A stretch of DNA of 37,678 bases from an uncultured Bacteroidales bacterium (GCA_946406095.1 CAMJJO010000003.1:1-37678); one strand, 5' to 3'. Shown: positions 1 through 8,176, numbered from the stretch's first letter. Numbers and translations are program-made. Notes: a model not told the origin generated them from the letters alone.

Positions 1-2641
1 CGAACTCGCAGAAGTCCTCGAACAGGGAGTTGGCCCATGCGGGACCGTGGCCCTGAGCGTTGGTGCAGTAAGGAGAGGCAGGGAAGGATGCGCCGTAGAT
101 CGAAGAGCATCCGGTAGCGTTCGCGATCATCATGTGGTCGCCGAAGAGCTGGGTGATGTTCTTGATGTAAGGGGTCTCGCCGCAACCTGCGCAGGCACCG
201 GAGAACTCGAACAGCGGCTGGCTGAACTGGGCGGCCTTGAGATTGCTCTTGGGATCGAGAGGAGTCTTGTATCCGACCTTGGCGTTGAGGTAATCGTAAA
301 CTTCCTGGTCGGCCACATGCTCGGTGTAGTCCTTCATTGCCAGGCTCTTTTCGGGCTTGGTAGGGCAGACATCGACGCAGTTGCCGCAACCGGTACAGTC
401 GGCGACGGAAACTCCCATGACGAACTTGTAGTCCTTAAGGTTGGCCTTGCCATCGACGAACTTGACGCCGGCGGCCGCCGCTGCATCTGCCTCGGAAGCA
501 TCGAGCAGGAAAGGACGGATGGCTGCGTGAGGGCAGACGAATGCGCAGTTGTTGCACTGGATGCAGGTGTCGCCGTTCCAGACGGGCACGGTGACTGCCA
601 CGCCGCGCTTCTCGTATGCGGAAGTGCCTGCGGGCATGGTGCCGTCGGCATAGGGGAGGAATGCGCTCACGGGGAGGGTGTCACCTTCCTGGGCGTTCAC
701 CACGTCGGCGATTTCCTTCACGAACGAAGGAGCCAGGCGTGCCTTGCCGGGATTCTCGAACTTGGCGGTGATGGATGCCCACTCTGCGGGAACCTTCACT
801 TCGATATACTCTCCGCCGCGGTCGATGGCAGCGTAGTTCATGTTGACGATATTCTCGCCCTTCTTGCCGTAGCTCTTGAGGGCGGCATCCTTCATGTACT
901 TGACTGCATCCTCTGCGGGGATGATGCCGGTGATGCGGAAGAATGCGCTCTGGAGGATGGTGTTGGTGCGTCCGCCGAGGCCGATTTCTGCCGCGATCTT
1001 GGTGGCGTTGATTATATAGAGCTTGATGTGCTTCTTGCCGATGACGCTCTTGACGTTGTCGGGGATGCGCTCGAGGGTTTCAGCCTCGTCCCAGAGGGAG
1101 TTGAGCAGGAGGCTGCCGCCTTCCTTGATGCCCTTCAGCACGTCGTACTTCTGCAGATAGGAAGGAACGTGGCACGCGACGAAGTCCGGAGTGGATACCA
1201 GATAAGGTGCGCGGATGGGCTCCTTGCCGAAGCGGAGGTGGCTGCAGGTGTAGCCGCCGGACTTCTTGGAATCGTAGTCGAAGTAGGCCTGGGAATAGAG
1301 GTCGGTGTGGGAACCGATGATCTTGATGGTATTCTTGTTGGCGCCCACGGTGCCGTCGGATCCGAGTCCGAAGAATTTGCACTCGGTGGTGCCGGGCTTC
1401 ACGATGGAAATCTCACCCTTGGTGGGGAGGCTCTTGAAGGTGACGTCGTCTACGATACCGATGGTGAAGTCGTTCTTGGGGGTCTTCAGCTCGAGGTTGT
1501 CGTAAACCGCGATGATCTGGGCGGGAGTGGTGTCCTTGCTGGACAGGCCGTAGCGTCCGCCGACGATCAGCGGAGCATCCGCGACGCCCTGGTAGGCTGC
1601 CTTGATGTCCAGATAGAGGGGCTCGCCGAGGGAGCCGGGCTCCTTGGTGCGGTCGAGAACAGCGATCTTCTTGACGGAGGCGGGAATGGCCTTCAGGAGA
1701 TACTTGGTGCTGAAAGGACGATAGAGATGGACGGACACGAGGCCGTACTTGCGTCCCTGGCCGTTGAGGTAGTCGATGGTCTCGCGTATGGTCTCGGTGA
1801 CCGAACCCATTGCGATGATGATGTTCTCTGCCTTGGCGTCGCCATAGTAGTCGAAGGGACGGTAGATGCGTCCGGTGGCCTCGCCGATCTCGCCCATGTA
1901 ACGGGCTACCACATCGGGAACCTCGTCATAAACCTTGTTGCGGGATTCCACGGCCTGGAAGTAGACGTCGCCGTTCTGGGCGGTGCCGCGGGTGACAGGG
2001 GCGTCGGGGTTGAGAGCCCTCTCGCGGAACTGCTGCAAAGCCTTGGTGCTCACCATCTTGCGGAGGTCATCCTCGTCGATGGCCTCGATCTTCTGGATCT
2101 CATGGCTGGTGCGGAATCCGTCGAAGAAGTGAAGGAAAGGAATGCTGCTCTTGATGGCGGAGAGATGTGCCACGGCGGCGAGGTCCTGTGCTTCCTGCAC
2201 GGAACCGGATGCCAGCATGGCAAAGCCGGTCTGGCGGCATGCCATCACGTCCTGATGGTCGCCGAAGATGGATAGTGCGTGCGAAGCGAGCGCGCGGGCG
2301 GACACGTGGAAGACTGCGGGAAGCATTTCGCCCGCGATCTTGTACATGTTCGGAATCATCAGCAGAAGACCCTGGGAGGCGGTGTAGGTGGTGGTGAGGG
2401 CGCCTGCCTGGAGGGAACCGTGCACTGTTCCCGAAGCGCCGCCTTCACTCTGAAGCTCCGTGACCTTTACGGTCTCGCCCCAAAGGTTCTTCTTCCCGTG
2501 GGCAGCCCATTCGTCGATGTTCTCTGCCATGGGAGATGAGGGTGTGATAGGGTAGATGGCCGCGTGCTCGCTGAAGAGATATGCGATGCCTGCAACCGCG
2601 GTGTTACCGTCACAAGTGATGAATTTTTTTTCTTTAGCCAT
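1..2641 (-). CDS. nifJ: Pyruvate:ferredoxin (flavodoxin) oxidoreductase, C-terminus cut off by window edge
   Basis: This enzyme oxidatively decarboxylates pyruvate to acetyl-CoA and CO2 and passes electrons to ferredoxin or flavodoxin; it is cytoplasmic and central to anaerobic energy metabolism. About 880 codons are present. The protein opens with MAKEKKFITCDGNTAVAG, the usual start of the pyruvate-binding domain. Two 4Fe-4S motifs follow, CIQCNNCAFVCP starting near residue 693 and CTGCGNCVDVCP near residue 749. A TPP-domain stretch (CAGCGETPY, then GCSSIYGASFP) lies close to the left edge. Single-chain family members are about 1170-1200 residues long, so roughly the last quarter lies outside the window. 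The start at 2641 is the first ATG before the conserved N-terminus and lies 25 bases after the fabD stop, so the two may share a transcript. The family assignment is very secure. Confidence 0.97.
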   Translation of the reverse strand, partial: MAKEKKFITCDGNTAVAGIAYLFSEHAAIYPITPSSPMAENIDEWAAHGKKNLWGETVKVTELQSEGGASGTVHGSLQAGALTTTYTASQGLLLMIPNMYKIAGEMLPAVFHVSARALASHALSIFGDHQDVMACRQTGFAMLASGSVQEAQDLAAVAHLSAIKSSIPFLHFFDGFRTSHEIQKIEAIDEDDLRKMVSTKALQQFRERALNPDAPVTRGTAQNGDVYFQAVESRNKVYDEVPDVVARYMGEIGEATGRIYRPFDYYGDAKAENIIIAMGSVTETIRETIDYLNGQGRKYGLVSVHLYRPFSTKYLLKAIPASVKKIAVLDRTKEPGSLGEPLYLDIKAAYQGVADAPLIVGGRYGLSSKDTTPAQIIAVYDNLELKTPKNDFTIGIVDDVTFKSLPTKGEISIVKPGTTECKFFGLGSDGTVGANKNTIKIIGSHTDLYSQAYFDYDSKKSGGYTCSHLRFGKEPIRAPYLVSTPDFVACHVPSYLQKYDVLKGIKEGGSLLLNSLWDEAETLERIPDNVKSVIGKKHIKLYIINATKIAAEIGLGGRTNTILQSAFFRITGIIPAEDAVKYMKDAALKSYGKKGENIVNMNYAAIDRGGEYIEVKVPAEWASITAKFENPGKARLAPSFVKEIADVVNAQEGDTLPVSAFLPYADGTMPAGTSAYEKRGVAVTVPVWNGDTCIQCNNCAFVCPHAAIRPFLLDASEADAAAAAGVKFVDGKANLKDYKFVMGVSVADCTGCGNCVDVCPTKPEKSLAMKDYTEHVADQEVYDYLNAKVGYKTPLDPKSNLKAAQFSQPLFEFSGACAGCGETPYIKNITQLFGDHMMIANATGCSSIYGASFPASPYCTNAQGHGPAWANSLFEDFCEF

Positions 2642-2666
2642 ATTTTATCGATAAATTATGTAGTTG

Positions 2667-3557
2667 TCAGCTGATGCCGTTGATTGCCACTTCCACGCCG
2701 GCCGCGCCGCTGATGCGCTTCACGAGGCCCTGCAGCACGGTGCCGGGGCCGAGTTCGGTGAATTCGGCCGCGCCGTCGGCGAGCATGTTCTTCACGCTCT
2801 GCGTCCAACGCACCGGGCTTGTGAGCTGCTTGAGAAGGTTGTCTTTAATGCGGACGGGGTCGGTTTCGGGCAGGGCCGTCACATTCTGGTAGATGGGGCA
2901 GCGGGGTGCCTTGACCTCGGTGGCTTCGATGGCCTTTGCGAGCTCGGCGCGGGCGGGTTCCATGAGCGGGGAGTGGAAGGCTCCACCCACCGCGAGGGGA
3001 AGGGCGCGCTTTGCGCCGGCGGCCTTCAGGGCGTCGCACGCGGCGAGCACGGCCTCTTTCTCTCCGGAGATTACTATCTGACCGTCGCAGTTGAAATTGG
3101 CGGGGATAACTATTCCGGGGATCTCGGCGCAGACTTTCTCGACTGTGTCGTCCGGCAGGCCGATGATGGCGGCCATGGTGCCGGGCACCTTTTCGCAGCA
3201 TTTCTGCATCTCATTCGCACGCACGGCCACAAGCCTGAGCCCGTCTTCGAAACTGACGGCTCCGGCCGCCACGAGTGCGGAGAATTCGCCGAGGGAGTGG
3301 CCTCCGACCATATCCGGCTTTTCAAGACCGGGAGTGCAGAGGGCGAGTGCGACGGAGTGGATGAAGATGGCGGGCTGCGTCACTTTGGTAGCGCGAAGCT
3401 CTTCATCCGTGCCGTTGAACATTATGTTTGTAATGTTGAATCCGAGTATATCATTTGCCTTGTCCATCAAGGCTTTTGCCTCGGGACTGCTTTCATAGAG
3501 TTCTTTTCCCATTCCGGGGAACTGGGCCCCCTGTCCGGGGAAAACGTATGCCTTCAT
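2667..3557 (-). CDS. fabD: Malonyl-CoA:ACP transacylase
   Basis: FabD moves malonyl groups from CoA to acyl carrier protein to supply fatty acid chain elongation. The 296-residue product begins MKAYVFPGQGAQFPGMG, the family signature. It has the nucleophile motif GHSLGE with Ser88, the malonyl-binding Arg113 (VAVRANEMQ) and the catalytic His195 in GAFHSPLM. Length is normal for the family. The reading frame stays open upstream to 3644, but that extension would run to the edge of the tRNA-Arg gene and cover the promoter. The ATG at 3557, 22 bases after a TAnnTTTG box, is therefore the better start. It lies upstream of nifJ on the same strand. Other fab genes are not nearby. Confidence 0.96.
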   Translation of the reverse strand: MKAYVFPGQGAQFPGMGKELYESSPEAKALMDKANDILGFNITNIMFNGTDEELRATKVTQPAIFIHSVALALCTPGLEKPDMVGGHSLGEFSALVAAGAVSFEDGLRLVAVRANEMQKCCEKVPGTMAAIIGLPDDTVEKVCAEIPGIVIPANFNCDGQIVISGEKEAVLAACDALKAAGAKRALPLAVGGAFHSPLMEPARAELAKAIEATEVKAPRCPIYQNVTALPETDPVRIKDNLLKQLTSPVRWTQSVKNMLADGAAEFTELGPGTVLQGLVKRISGAAGVEVAINGIS

Positions 3558-3579
3558 ATCCGATTTAGGTTTAAGTCTA

Positions 3580-3587
3580 CAAATATA
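3580..3587 (-). promoter_or_regulatory. -7 promoter box for fabD
   Basis: On the minus strand this reads TATATTTG, an exact match to the Bacteroidota primary sigma factor -7 consensus TAnnTTTG. It lies 22 bases upstream of the fabD ATG. No clear TTG element is visible at -33. It is divergent from the tRNA-Arg promoter. Confidence 0.6.
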
Positions 3588-3600
3588 ACCAAAAAAATGG

Positions 3601-3608
3601 TATATTTG
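3601..3608 (+). promoter_or_regulatory. -7 promoter box for tRNA-Arg
   Basis: TATATTTG matches TAnnTTTG exactly and lies 36 bases upstream of the mature tRNA 5' end, implying a precursor with a leader of roughly 30 nt. No good -33 TTG is seen. Confidence 0.55.
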
Positions 3609-3644
3609 CAGTCCATTTTGCCGCTTTGCTGGCAATTCGGCCAT

Positions 3645-3716
3645 GCCCCTGTAGTTTAATGGATAGAATTTCGGATTCCGGTTCCGACGATAGGCGTTCG
3701 ATTCGCCTCGGGGGTA
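3645..3716 (+). tRNA. tRNA-Arg (anticodon CCG)
   Basis: The cloverleaf folds by eye. The acceptor stem GCCCCTG pairs with CGGGGGT (including G-U pairs). The anticodon stem TCGGA/TCCGA encloses the loop TTCCGGT, giving anticodon CCG, which reads CGG. The T-arm is AGGCG-TTCGATT-CGCCT. The discriminator base is A and CCA is not encoded. A terminator follows directly. Confidence 0.93.
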
Positions 3717-3752
3717 CGAAAAAAGGACAGGTAGAAGCCTGTCCTTTTTTCG
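3717..3752. terminator. Bidirectional rho-independent terminator
   Basis: GGACAGG (3725-3731) and CCTGTCC (3738-3744) form a perfect 7-bp stem with a 6-base loop, flanked by an A-run on the left and a T-run on the right. It can end the tRNA-Arg transcript rightward and the M16 protease transcript (stop at 3771) leftward. Confidence 0.85.
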
Positions 3753-3770
3753 TTTTATTGGAGTTAAAGA

Positions 3771-6671
3771 TTAGTAACCGAACACTTCTTCGAGGCTGAC
3801 GACCTTGACCGGGCCGAGAGTCTTGAGGAAGTTCTGATCCAGGTCGGCGGGATCGCCGAGGATGCCGTAGACATATCCGCGTCCGGCAACCCATTCCTTC
3901 TGGACGGCCTTAACATCTTCCAGAGTCATATCTTGGATGGCGTAGAAGGCGGTCTTGTCGGCGGGCTCGGAAAGGCCCATGCGCCTGCACTGGCGATAGA
4001 GGTAGAGCACGGACGAGCCGTTGAACCTCTTGGTGCGGAGACGCGACAGGATGCCATCCTTGGCAATTGCGAAAGCAGCCTCGGACTCAGGGATGTTTTC
4101 TACAATCTCTTTCATGCCTTCAGAAGCGATTTTCAGCTTGTCGTTCTGGCTGGCTATGTAAGCGAAATAGGTATATCCGTTGACGGGATCGCCCGGTTCT
4201 TCCAGATATGCATAGGCGCTGTAGGCAAGGCCGCGGGCCTCACGCATCTCCTGGAAGACGATGCTGTTCATCCCTCCGCCGAAGTACTCGTTGTACATGT
4301 TGATTCCGGCGCTCTTGGAGAGGTCGAAAGTGCCACCGAGGTTTGCATATTGGATATATTGGAACTGCTTGGATTCATAAGGGGCGATGATCACCTGAGG
4401 CTCATCGGTGGCAAGAAGCTTGGTGAACTGCTCTTCGAGCTTCTCGGGTTCTGCACCCACGTTATGGTTCTCGGCAAGCTGCTTCTTTACGACGCTCTTG
4501 GAAGCGGGCCCGTAATAGAGGATCTCGTGGCCCTTGCCGGCAAGTTCGCGTGCTGTTGCGAGGAGTTCCTCGGAAGTGAGTGCGAGCACCTTGTCGTTGG
4601 GAAGAGTGGTCTTGGAAATGAACTCGGGGCCGTAGAAAAGATAGCGGCGGAGAGCGTTCGAGCAAGACCTCTGGCTGGCCTTGGCGTCGATGCGGTTCTT
4701 CATTTCGTCATTCTTGAAGTTCGCAAGGATGGTCTCATCCGGAACAGCGTTCGCAAGCAGGTTCTCGACTATTTTGAGAGCCTCGAATACATTTTCGCTG
4801 AGTCCGTTCACCGAGAAGGTCGTGCTATGGGCACCGGCGCTCATATTGAAACTGCAGGCGAGGTCGTACATCTTGCGTTTGATATCCTGGCTGCTCATTT
4901 CGGGAGTGCCGAGATACCCGAGATAGTCGAATGCGTAGTTCAGCACGGGAACATCCTCGGTGCCGCGGTTGAACACTATGCTGATGTTTGCAATGTCATT
5001 GATTTCGTTCTTCTTATAGAGGACGTCCACGCCTTCGCAGAGGGCGAACTTGTCCATATCCTTGTTGAAGTCCACGAATACGGGCTCGATGGGCTTCACC
5101 TCGCTGGCGGCAATTTCATCGAGGAAGGCGCTGCGCTTGTCGCGGTTGGTTGCGATGGGGGTGATGGCCGGAGCCTCGATCTTCTTCTGGCTGTCGTCCA
5201 CTCCCTGACGCTTGTAGGAGATGACATAGTTGTTGTCCTTCAGGTACTCGTTGGCGAAGTCCACCACATCCTGCTTGGTCACCTTGCTGTAGCGCTCGAT
5301 GTCGAGGGCGGCATCCTTCCAGTCGATACCGGCGATGAAGGCGTCCACGAACATATTCGCACGGGAACTGTTGTTCTCCAGCTGGCGCATCTTCTGCAGG
5401 CGGATGTTGTTGACGGTGGAGGTGATGAGTTCTTCGTCGAATTCACCGGCGCGCAGCTTTGCAATCTCTTCAAGGGCAAGGTCTTTCACCTCATCCAGGG
5501 TCTGGCCCTGCTTGGGCATGCCCATAGCCAAGAAGAAGCTGTAGTCCGGCTGGGTGTTGGTTCCTGCATAGAGGTACATGGCCTTCTGCTGCTGATTCAC
5601 ATCCAGGTCGATGAGACCGGCCTGGCCATTGCTAAGGATGCTGGATGCAATCTCGGAGACGGCTGTGGTCTTGAGATCGGTGGCGCCGGGAAGCCTCCAT
5701 CCCATGGCGAACATCTCGGCCTCGAGGCCCTTGACTTCCTTGACCACGGGCTCGGTGATGGGCTGTTCGGGCTCATACTCGAGCTTGGGGATGTCCGGAT
5801 TGGGTTCCCAGTCGCCGAAGTACTTCTTGATGATCTTTACCGCCTCCTTGGGGTTGAAGTCGCCGGAGAGGCAGATTGCGATGTTGTTCGGGCGGTAGTA
5901 GGTATTGAAAGTGCGCTTGATGTTGGTGATGGAAGGGTTCTTCAGCTGCTCCTGGGTGCCCAGAACGGTCTGGGTGCCGTAGGGATGATGGGGGAAGAGA
6001 CCCTGATAGATGGATTCATACATCTTGCGGCCATCGCTGGTGAGGTTCATGTTGTACTCCTCGTAAACCGCCTCAAGCTCGGTGTGGAAACCGCGGATGA
6101 CGTTGTGACGGAAGCGGTCTGCCTGAATCTTCGCCCAGTTTTCCACCTGGTTGGAAGGGATGTCCTCGGTGTAGACGGTCTCGTCGTAGGAGGTCCATGC
6201 GTTGGTGCCGCGGGCGCCTATCATGCTCATCATCTTGTCGTACTCGTTGGGGATGGCGATCTGGGAAGCCAGATAGCTGATGGAGTCGATCTTGTGATAA
6301 TGGGCCTTTCGTGCGGCGGGATCGGTGATTGTGCGGTATTGCTCGTAGAGCTGCTCGATCTGGTCGAGGTAAGGCTTTTCAGCCGCATAGTCCTGGGTGC
6401 CGAACTGCTCGGATCCCTTGAACATGAGGTGCTCGAAATAGTGGGCGAGACCGGTCGTTTCCTTAGGGTCGTTCTTGCCTCCCACACGCACCGCGATGTA
6501 GGTCTGGATGCGGGGTTCTTCCTTGTTGACGGTCATGTAGACCTTAAGCCCGTTATCCAAGGTGTAGATTTTAGAATTCATGGGGTCTCCGGCAACTTTT
6601 TCGTACTTGTTGCAGGCCCCGGCAGCCGTAATCGCGACGGCAGCAATGAGTAATAACTTGATTTTTCTCAT
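3771..6671 (-). CDS. M16 family zinc metalloprotease, lipoprotein, double-length
   Basis: A 966-residue predicted zinc peptidase of the pitrilysin/insulinase class (M16), probably periplasmic and membrane-anchored. The N-terminus MRKIKLLLIAAVAITAAGAC ends in a lipobox with Cys20. The inverted zinc motif HYFEH is at residues 77-81, and a further acidic cluster (ELEAVYEEYN, about 198-207) supplies the likely third ligand. An insertion of about 40 residues separates them. The length fits the two-lobed arrangement of tandem M16 halves, with the C-terminal half lacking HxxEH and so presumably structural. The frame is open upstream to 6725, but the ATG at 6671 gives the proper signal peptide and lies 20 bases after a -7 box. 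It appears monocistronic. The natural substrate is unknown; in Bacteroidales such proteases are generally thought to degrade peptides. Confidence 0.93.
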   Translation of the reverse strand: MRKIKLLLIAAVAITAAGACNKYEKVAGDPMNSKIYTLDNGLKVYMTVNKEEPRIQTYIAVRVGGKNDPKETTGLAHYFEHLMFKGSEQFGTQDYAAEKPYLDQIEQLYEQYRTITDPAARKAHYHKIDSISYLASQIAIPNEYDKMMSMIGARGTNAWTSYDETVYTEDIPSNQVENWAKIQADRFRHNVIRGFHTELEAVYEEYNMNLTSDGRKMYESIYQGLFPHHPYGTQTVLGTQEQLKNPSITNIKRTFNTYYRPNNIAICLSGDFNPKEAVKIIKKYFGDWEPNPDIPKLEYEPEQPITEPVVKEVKGLEAEMFAMGWRLPGATDLKTTAVSEIASSILSNGQAGLIDLDVNQQQKAMYLYAGTNTQPDYSFFLAMGMPKQGQTLDEVKDLALEEIAKLRAGEFDEELITSTVNNIRLQKMRQLENNSSRANMFVDAFIAGIDWKDAALDIERYSKVTKQDVVDFANEYLKDNNYVISYKRQGVDDSQKKIEAPAITPIATNRDKRSAFLDEIAASEVKPIEPVFVDFNKDMDKFALCEGVDVLYKKNEINDIANISIVFNRGTEDVPVLNYAFDYLGYLGTPEMSSQDIKRKMYDLACSFNMSAGAHSTTFSVNGLSENVFEALKIVENLLANAVPDETILANFKNDEMKNRIDAKASQRSCSNALRRYLFYGPEFISKTTLPNDKVLALTSEELLATARELAGKGHEILYYGPASKSVVKKQLAENHNVGAEPEKLEEQFTKLLATDEPQVIIAPYESKQFQYIQYANLGGTFDLSKSAGINMYNEYFGGGMNSIVFQEMREARGLAYSAYAYLEEPGDPVNGYTYFAYIASQNDKLKIASEGMKEIVENIPESEAAFAIAKDGILSRLRTKRFNGSSVLYLYRQCRRMGLSEPADKTAFYAIQDMTLEDVKAVQKEWVAGRGYVYGILGDPADLDQNFLKTLGPVKVVSLEEVFGY

Positions 6672-6691
6672 TTTATAAAGATTATTTGCTA

Positions 6692-6699
6692 CAAAAGTA
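6692..6699 (-). promoter_or_regulatory. -7 promoter box for the M16 protease
   Basis: The minus strand reads TACTTTTG, an exact TAnnTTTG match, 20 bases upstream of the ATG at 6671. Confidence 0.5.
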
Positions 6700-6720
6700 A
6701 CATAATTAGAAAAAAATACA

Positions 6721-6728
6721 TACATTTG
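6721..6728 (+). promoter_or_regulatory. -7 promoter box for a candidate small RNA
   Basis: TACATTTG matches TAnnTTTG exactly and points rightward from within the M16 upstream region. Transcription would start near 6734 and meet a strong terminator about 70 bases later. No -33 TTG is visible at the usual distance, so this is moderate evidence only. Confidence 0.4.
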
Positions 6729-6733
6729 TTGTT

Positions 6734-6806
6734 GAAGTTTTTCATAGTTTAAGTTTAGGTTAAGTAGCGGGGTGCTCGCAGTGATGCGAGTCCCCGTGAA
6801 TTTTTT
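6734..6806 (+). ncRNA. Candidate small RNA or transcription attenuator leader
   Basis: A rightward -7 box (6721-6728), an AT-rich stretch containing TTTAAGTTTAGG, then a strong GC hairpin and T-run make up a unit of about 70 nt with no open reading frame of note. It could be an independent small RNA, or a terminated leader of the lipoprotein gene at 6930. I do not recognise it as a known RNA family. The limits are inferred from promoter and terminator positions only. Confidence 0.4.
6768..6806 (+). terminator. Strong rho-independent terminator
   Basis: The arms CGGGG-TG-CTCGCA and TGCGAG-T-CCCCG (6768-6796) pair around the loop GTGA, with one small internal mismatch, and are followed by TGAATTTTTT. 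The T-run is only on the rightward side, so the terminator acts on a plus-strand transcript, although no plus-strand gene lies immediately upstream. Confidence 0.8.
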
Positions 6807-6839
6807 ATCCCAAGGATGTCGTTTTTTTTAAGTTTGCAT

Positions 6840-6859
6840 ATACGGAAACTTAAAAAATC
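6840..6859 (+). promoter_or_regulatory. Shared 20-base promoter-region motif, copy 1
   Basis: The 20 bases ATACGGAAACTTAAAAAATC match 28528-28547 at 19 of 20 positions. Eleven bases downstream is CATGTTTG (6871-6878), one mismatch from TAnnTTTG, so the motif would span the -33 region of a promoter for the lipoprotein gene at 6930. Confidence 0.45.
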
Positions 6860-6929
6860 GTACTTTATGGCATGTTTGCGGGGGTAGATTTAAGTTTCCT
6901 TTCTATATTATTGCAGGAAAAAACGCTTT

Positions 6930-8027
6930 ATGAGAACAAACGTCCATTTTCCTGCGCGCGCGGCCGCCTTTCTTGCCGCAGTCTTAATTGCTTCATCGTG
7001 CCTGACTCCAGTTCCCGCGGCCGTAGAACCCGCAGTGCTCCGGCTTGGGCTCTCAGATGACCATTCCACACGTGCGACCTCCGACCCGTTCGACACCGAT
7101 GCCTATATCCTGACCCTGACATCTTCAGAAGGCAAGACCGCCTTCAGCGGCCTGTGGGGCGGGCGTCCGGCCGAGTTCGAACTCGCCCCCGGCACCTACG
7201 CGATCTCAATGATCTCCGGCACTTTCAAGGACCCCGCCTTCGACTGTCCGCAATTCGGCGACACCCGTCGCATTACCCTCTCCGAAGGGCAGGTGGCAGA
7301 TGTGGAACTCTCTGTCTGCCAGCTGAATTCCGGCCTGAGACTGAAGCTGGACGAGAAGTTCGTCGCCACCTATAAAGATGCCTCGTTGTTCCTGCGCTCC
7401 GTGTCTGGTACCCTGGCAATCGGATATGGCGAGACGCGCACTGCCTATTTCCTGCCCGGGCGCGTTGCCATCCTTCTCAATAATCAAGGAAAAACTTCCA
7501 CGGTGCATAGCATGGAGCTGCGGCCCGGCGAGATTCTGACACTGCGGCTGAGTGTGGCGGAAACCATGCCCAAGGCGGTGCCGGTGACCGGGGTGAATGT
7601 CAGCGTGCAGGTAGATACGGTGCGTCTGTGGTCATCTGTCGAGGTCGACTGGGATGGTTCTTCGGTGGGGGATGATCCGGCGACGACGGTCCCCAACGCG
7701 GTCAGCGTGAGTGCGGCACGCGGAATGGCCGGTTCTAAGGATGTGTGGGTCTGCGGATACATCGTCGGAGGGGATCTCTCATCGAAATCCTGCTCCTTCG
7801 AGGGGCCCTTCTCCGCCCGCACGAATCTGGTCCTGGCCGACGTTCCGTCTTGTTCCGACCGCGGCCGGTGCTTGGGCGTGCAGCTAGCCGCGGGAGATAT
7901 CCGGAGCGCCCTCAATCTGGTAGACAACCCGTCGCTTCTCGGCCGCCAGGTGTGGCTACGGGGCGATGTGGTGGAATCCTACTATGGCATTCCAGGCCTT
8001 CAGAAACTTACGGATTATAGATTGTGA
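6930..8027 (+). CDS. Lipoprotein, DUF4493-like N-terminus and DUF6359-like C-terminus
   Basis: A 365-residue predicted surface or periplasmic lipoprotein of unknown function. The signal peptide ends at a lipobox with Cys24 (LIASSC). Residues of about 35-235 are beta-rich and resemble the DUF4493 type found in Bacteroidales cell-surface proteins, with phrases such as FELAPGTYAISMISG. Residues of about 255-365 resemble the DUF6359 OB-fold-like module: WVCGYIVGGDL, then TNLVLADVP, then LVDNPSLLGRQVWLRGDVVESYYGIPGL. Both domain names come from memory of the pattern and need a profile search. The gene stands alone between an unusual regulatory region and tRNA-Gly. No catalytic residues are evident. 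Confidence 0.8.
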   Translation: MRTNVHFPARAAAFLAAVLIASSCLTPVPAAVEPAVLRLGLSDDHSTRATSDPFDTDAYILTLTSSEGKTAFSGLWGGRPAEFELAPGTYAISMISGTFKDPAFDCPQFGDTRRITLSEGQVADVELSVCQLNSGLRLKLDEKFVATYKDASLFLRSVSGTLAIGYGETRTAYFLPGRVAILLNNQGKTSTVHSMELRPGEILTLRLSVAETMPKAVPVTGVNVSVQVDTVRLWSSVEVDWDGSSVGDDPATTVPNAVSVSAARGMAGSKDVWVCGYIVGGDLSSKSCSFEGPFSARTNLVLADVPSCSDRGRCLGVQLAAGDIRSALNLVDNPSLLGRQVWLRGDVVESYYGIPGLQKLTDYRL

Positions 8028-8040
8028 AAACTGAGCCCCT

Positions 8041-8069
8041 AAAAAAAGAAAACCTGCTCTTTGAGCAGG
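8041..8069 (-). terminator. Terminator overlapping the 3' end of tRNA-Gly
   Basis: On the minus strand CCTGCTC-AAA-GAGCAGG is a perfect 7-bp hairpin followed by a T-rich tract (complement of 8041-8052). The first arm is the 3' acceptor strand and discriminator region of tRNA-Gly, so the same bases take part in both the tRNA and the terminator. Confidence 0.75.
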
Positions 8070-8134
8070 ATAAGGGAGTCGAACCCTCCTCCTTGGCTTG
8101 GGAAGCCAATGCACTACCGATGTGCTAATCCTGC
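8064..8134 (-). tRNA. tRNA-Gly (anticodon CCC)
   Basis: Minus-strand cloverleaf: acceptor GCAGGAT/ATCCTGC, D-stem GCAC/GTGC, anticodon stem TTGGC/GCCAA around the loop TTCCCAA (anticodon CCC, reads GGG), T-stem GAGGG/CCCTT around TTCGACT. The discriminator is U, as usual for tRNA-Gly, and CCA is not encoded. Confidence 0.93.
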
Positions 8135-8145
8135 AAATGCGAGTG

Positions 8146-8176
8146 CAAACATAGGCAAAATTTTTGTAATCGCCAA
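8146..8176 (-). promoter_or_regulatory. Promoter of tRNA-Gly
   Basis: On the minus strand, TTG (8176-8174) is followed after 20 bases by TATGTTTG (8153-8146), an exact -7 match 11 bases from the mature tRNA 5' end. It is interleaved with the divergent secA promoter. Confidence 0.65.

Larger units (their letters stand above)
6748..6897 (+). repeat. Cluster of TTTAAGTTT repeats with an AT-rich inverted repeat
   Basis: The 9-mer TTTAAGTTT occurs directly at 6748-6756, 6827-6835 and 6889-6897, and inverted (AAACTTAAA) at 6846-6854. The second and inverted copies are the core of a 12-bp inverted repeat, arms 6824-6835 and 6846-6857, with a 10-base loop. Another copy lies at 12391-12399 between the promoter elements of the zinc-ribbon gene. 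They could be operator sites, but a by-product of AT-rich intergenic DNA cannot be excluded. Confidence 0.5.

Noticed and set aside
47..2275. Long open frame (742 codons) on the plus strand
   Set aside because: It is antisense to nifJ, whose iron-sulfur and TPP motifs are intact. The frame is open because of codon bias at high GC, and its translation has no recognisable domains.
3933..6653. 906-codon open frame on the plus strand
   Set aside because: Exact antisense of the M16 protease; composition is dominated by V, G, D and H, as expected for a shadow frame.
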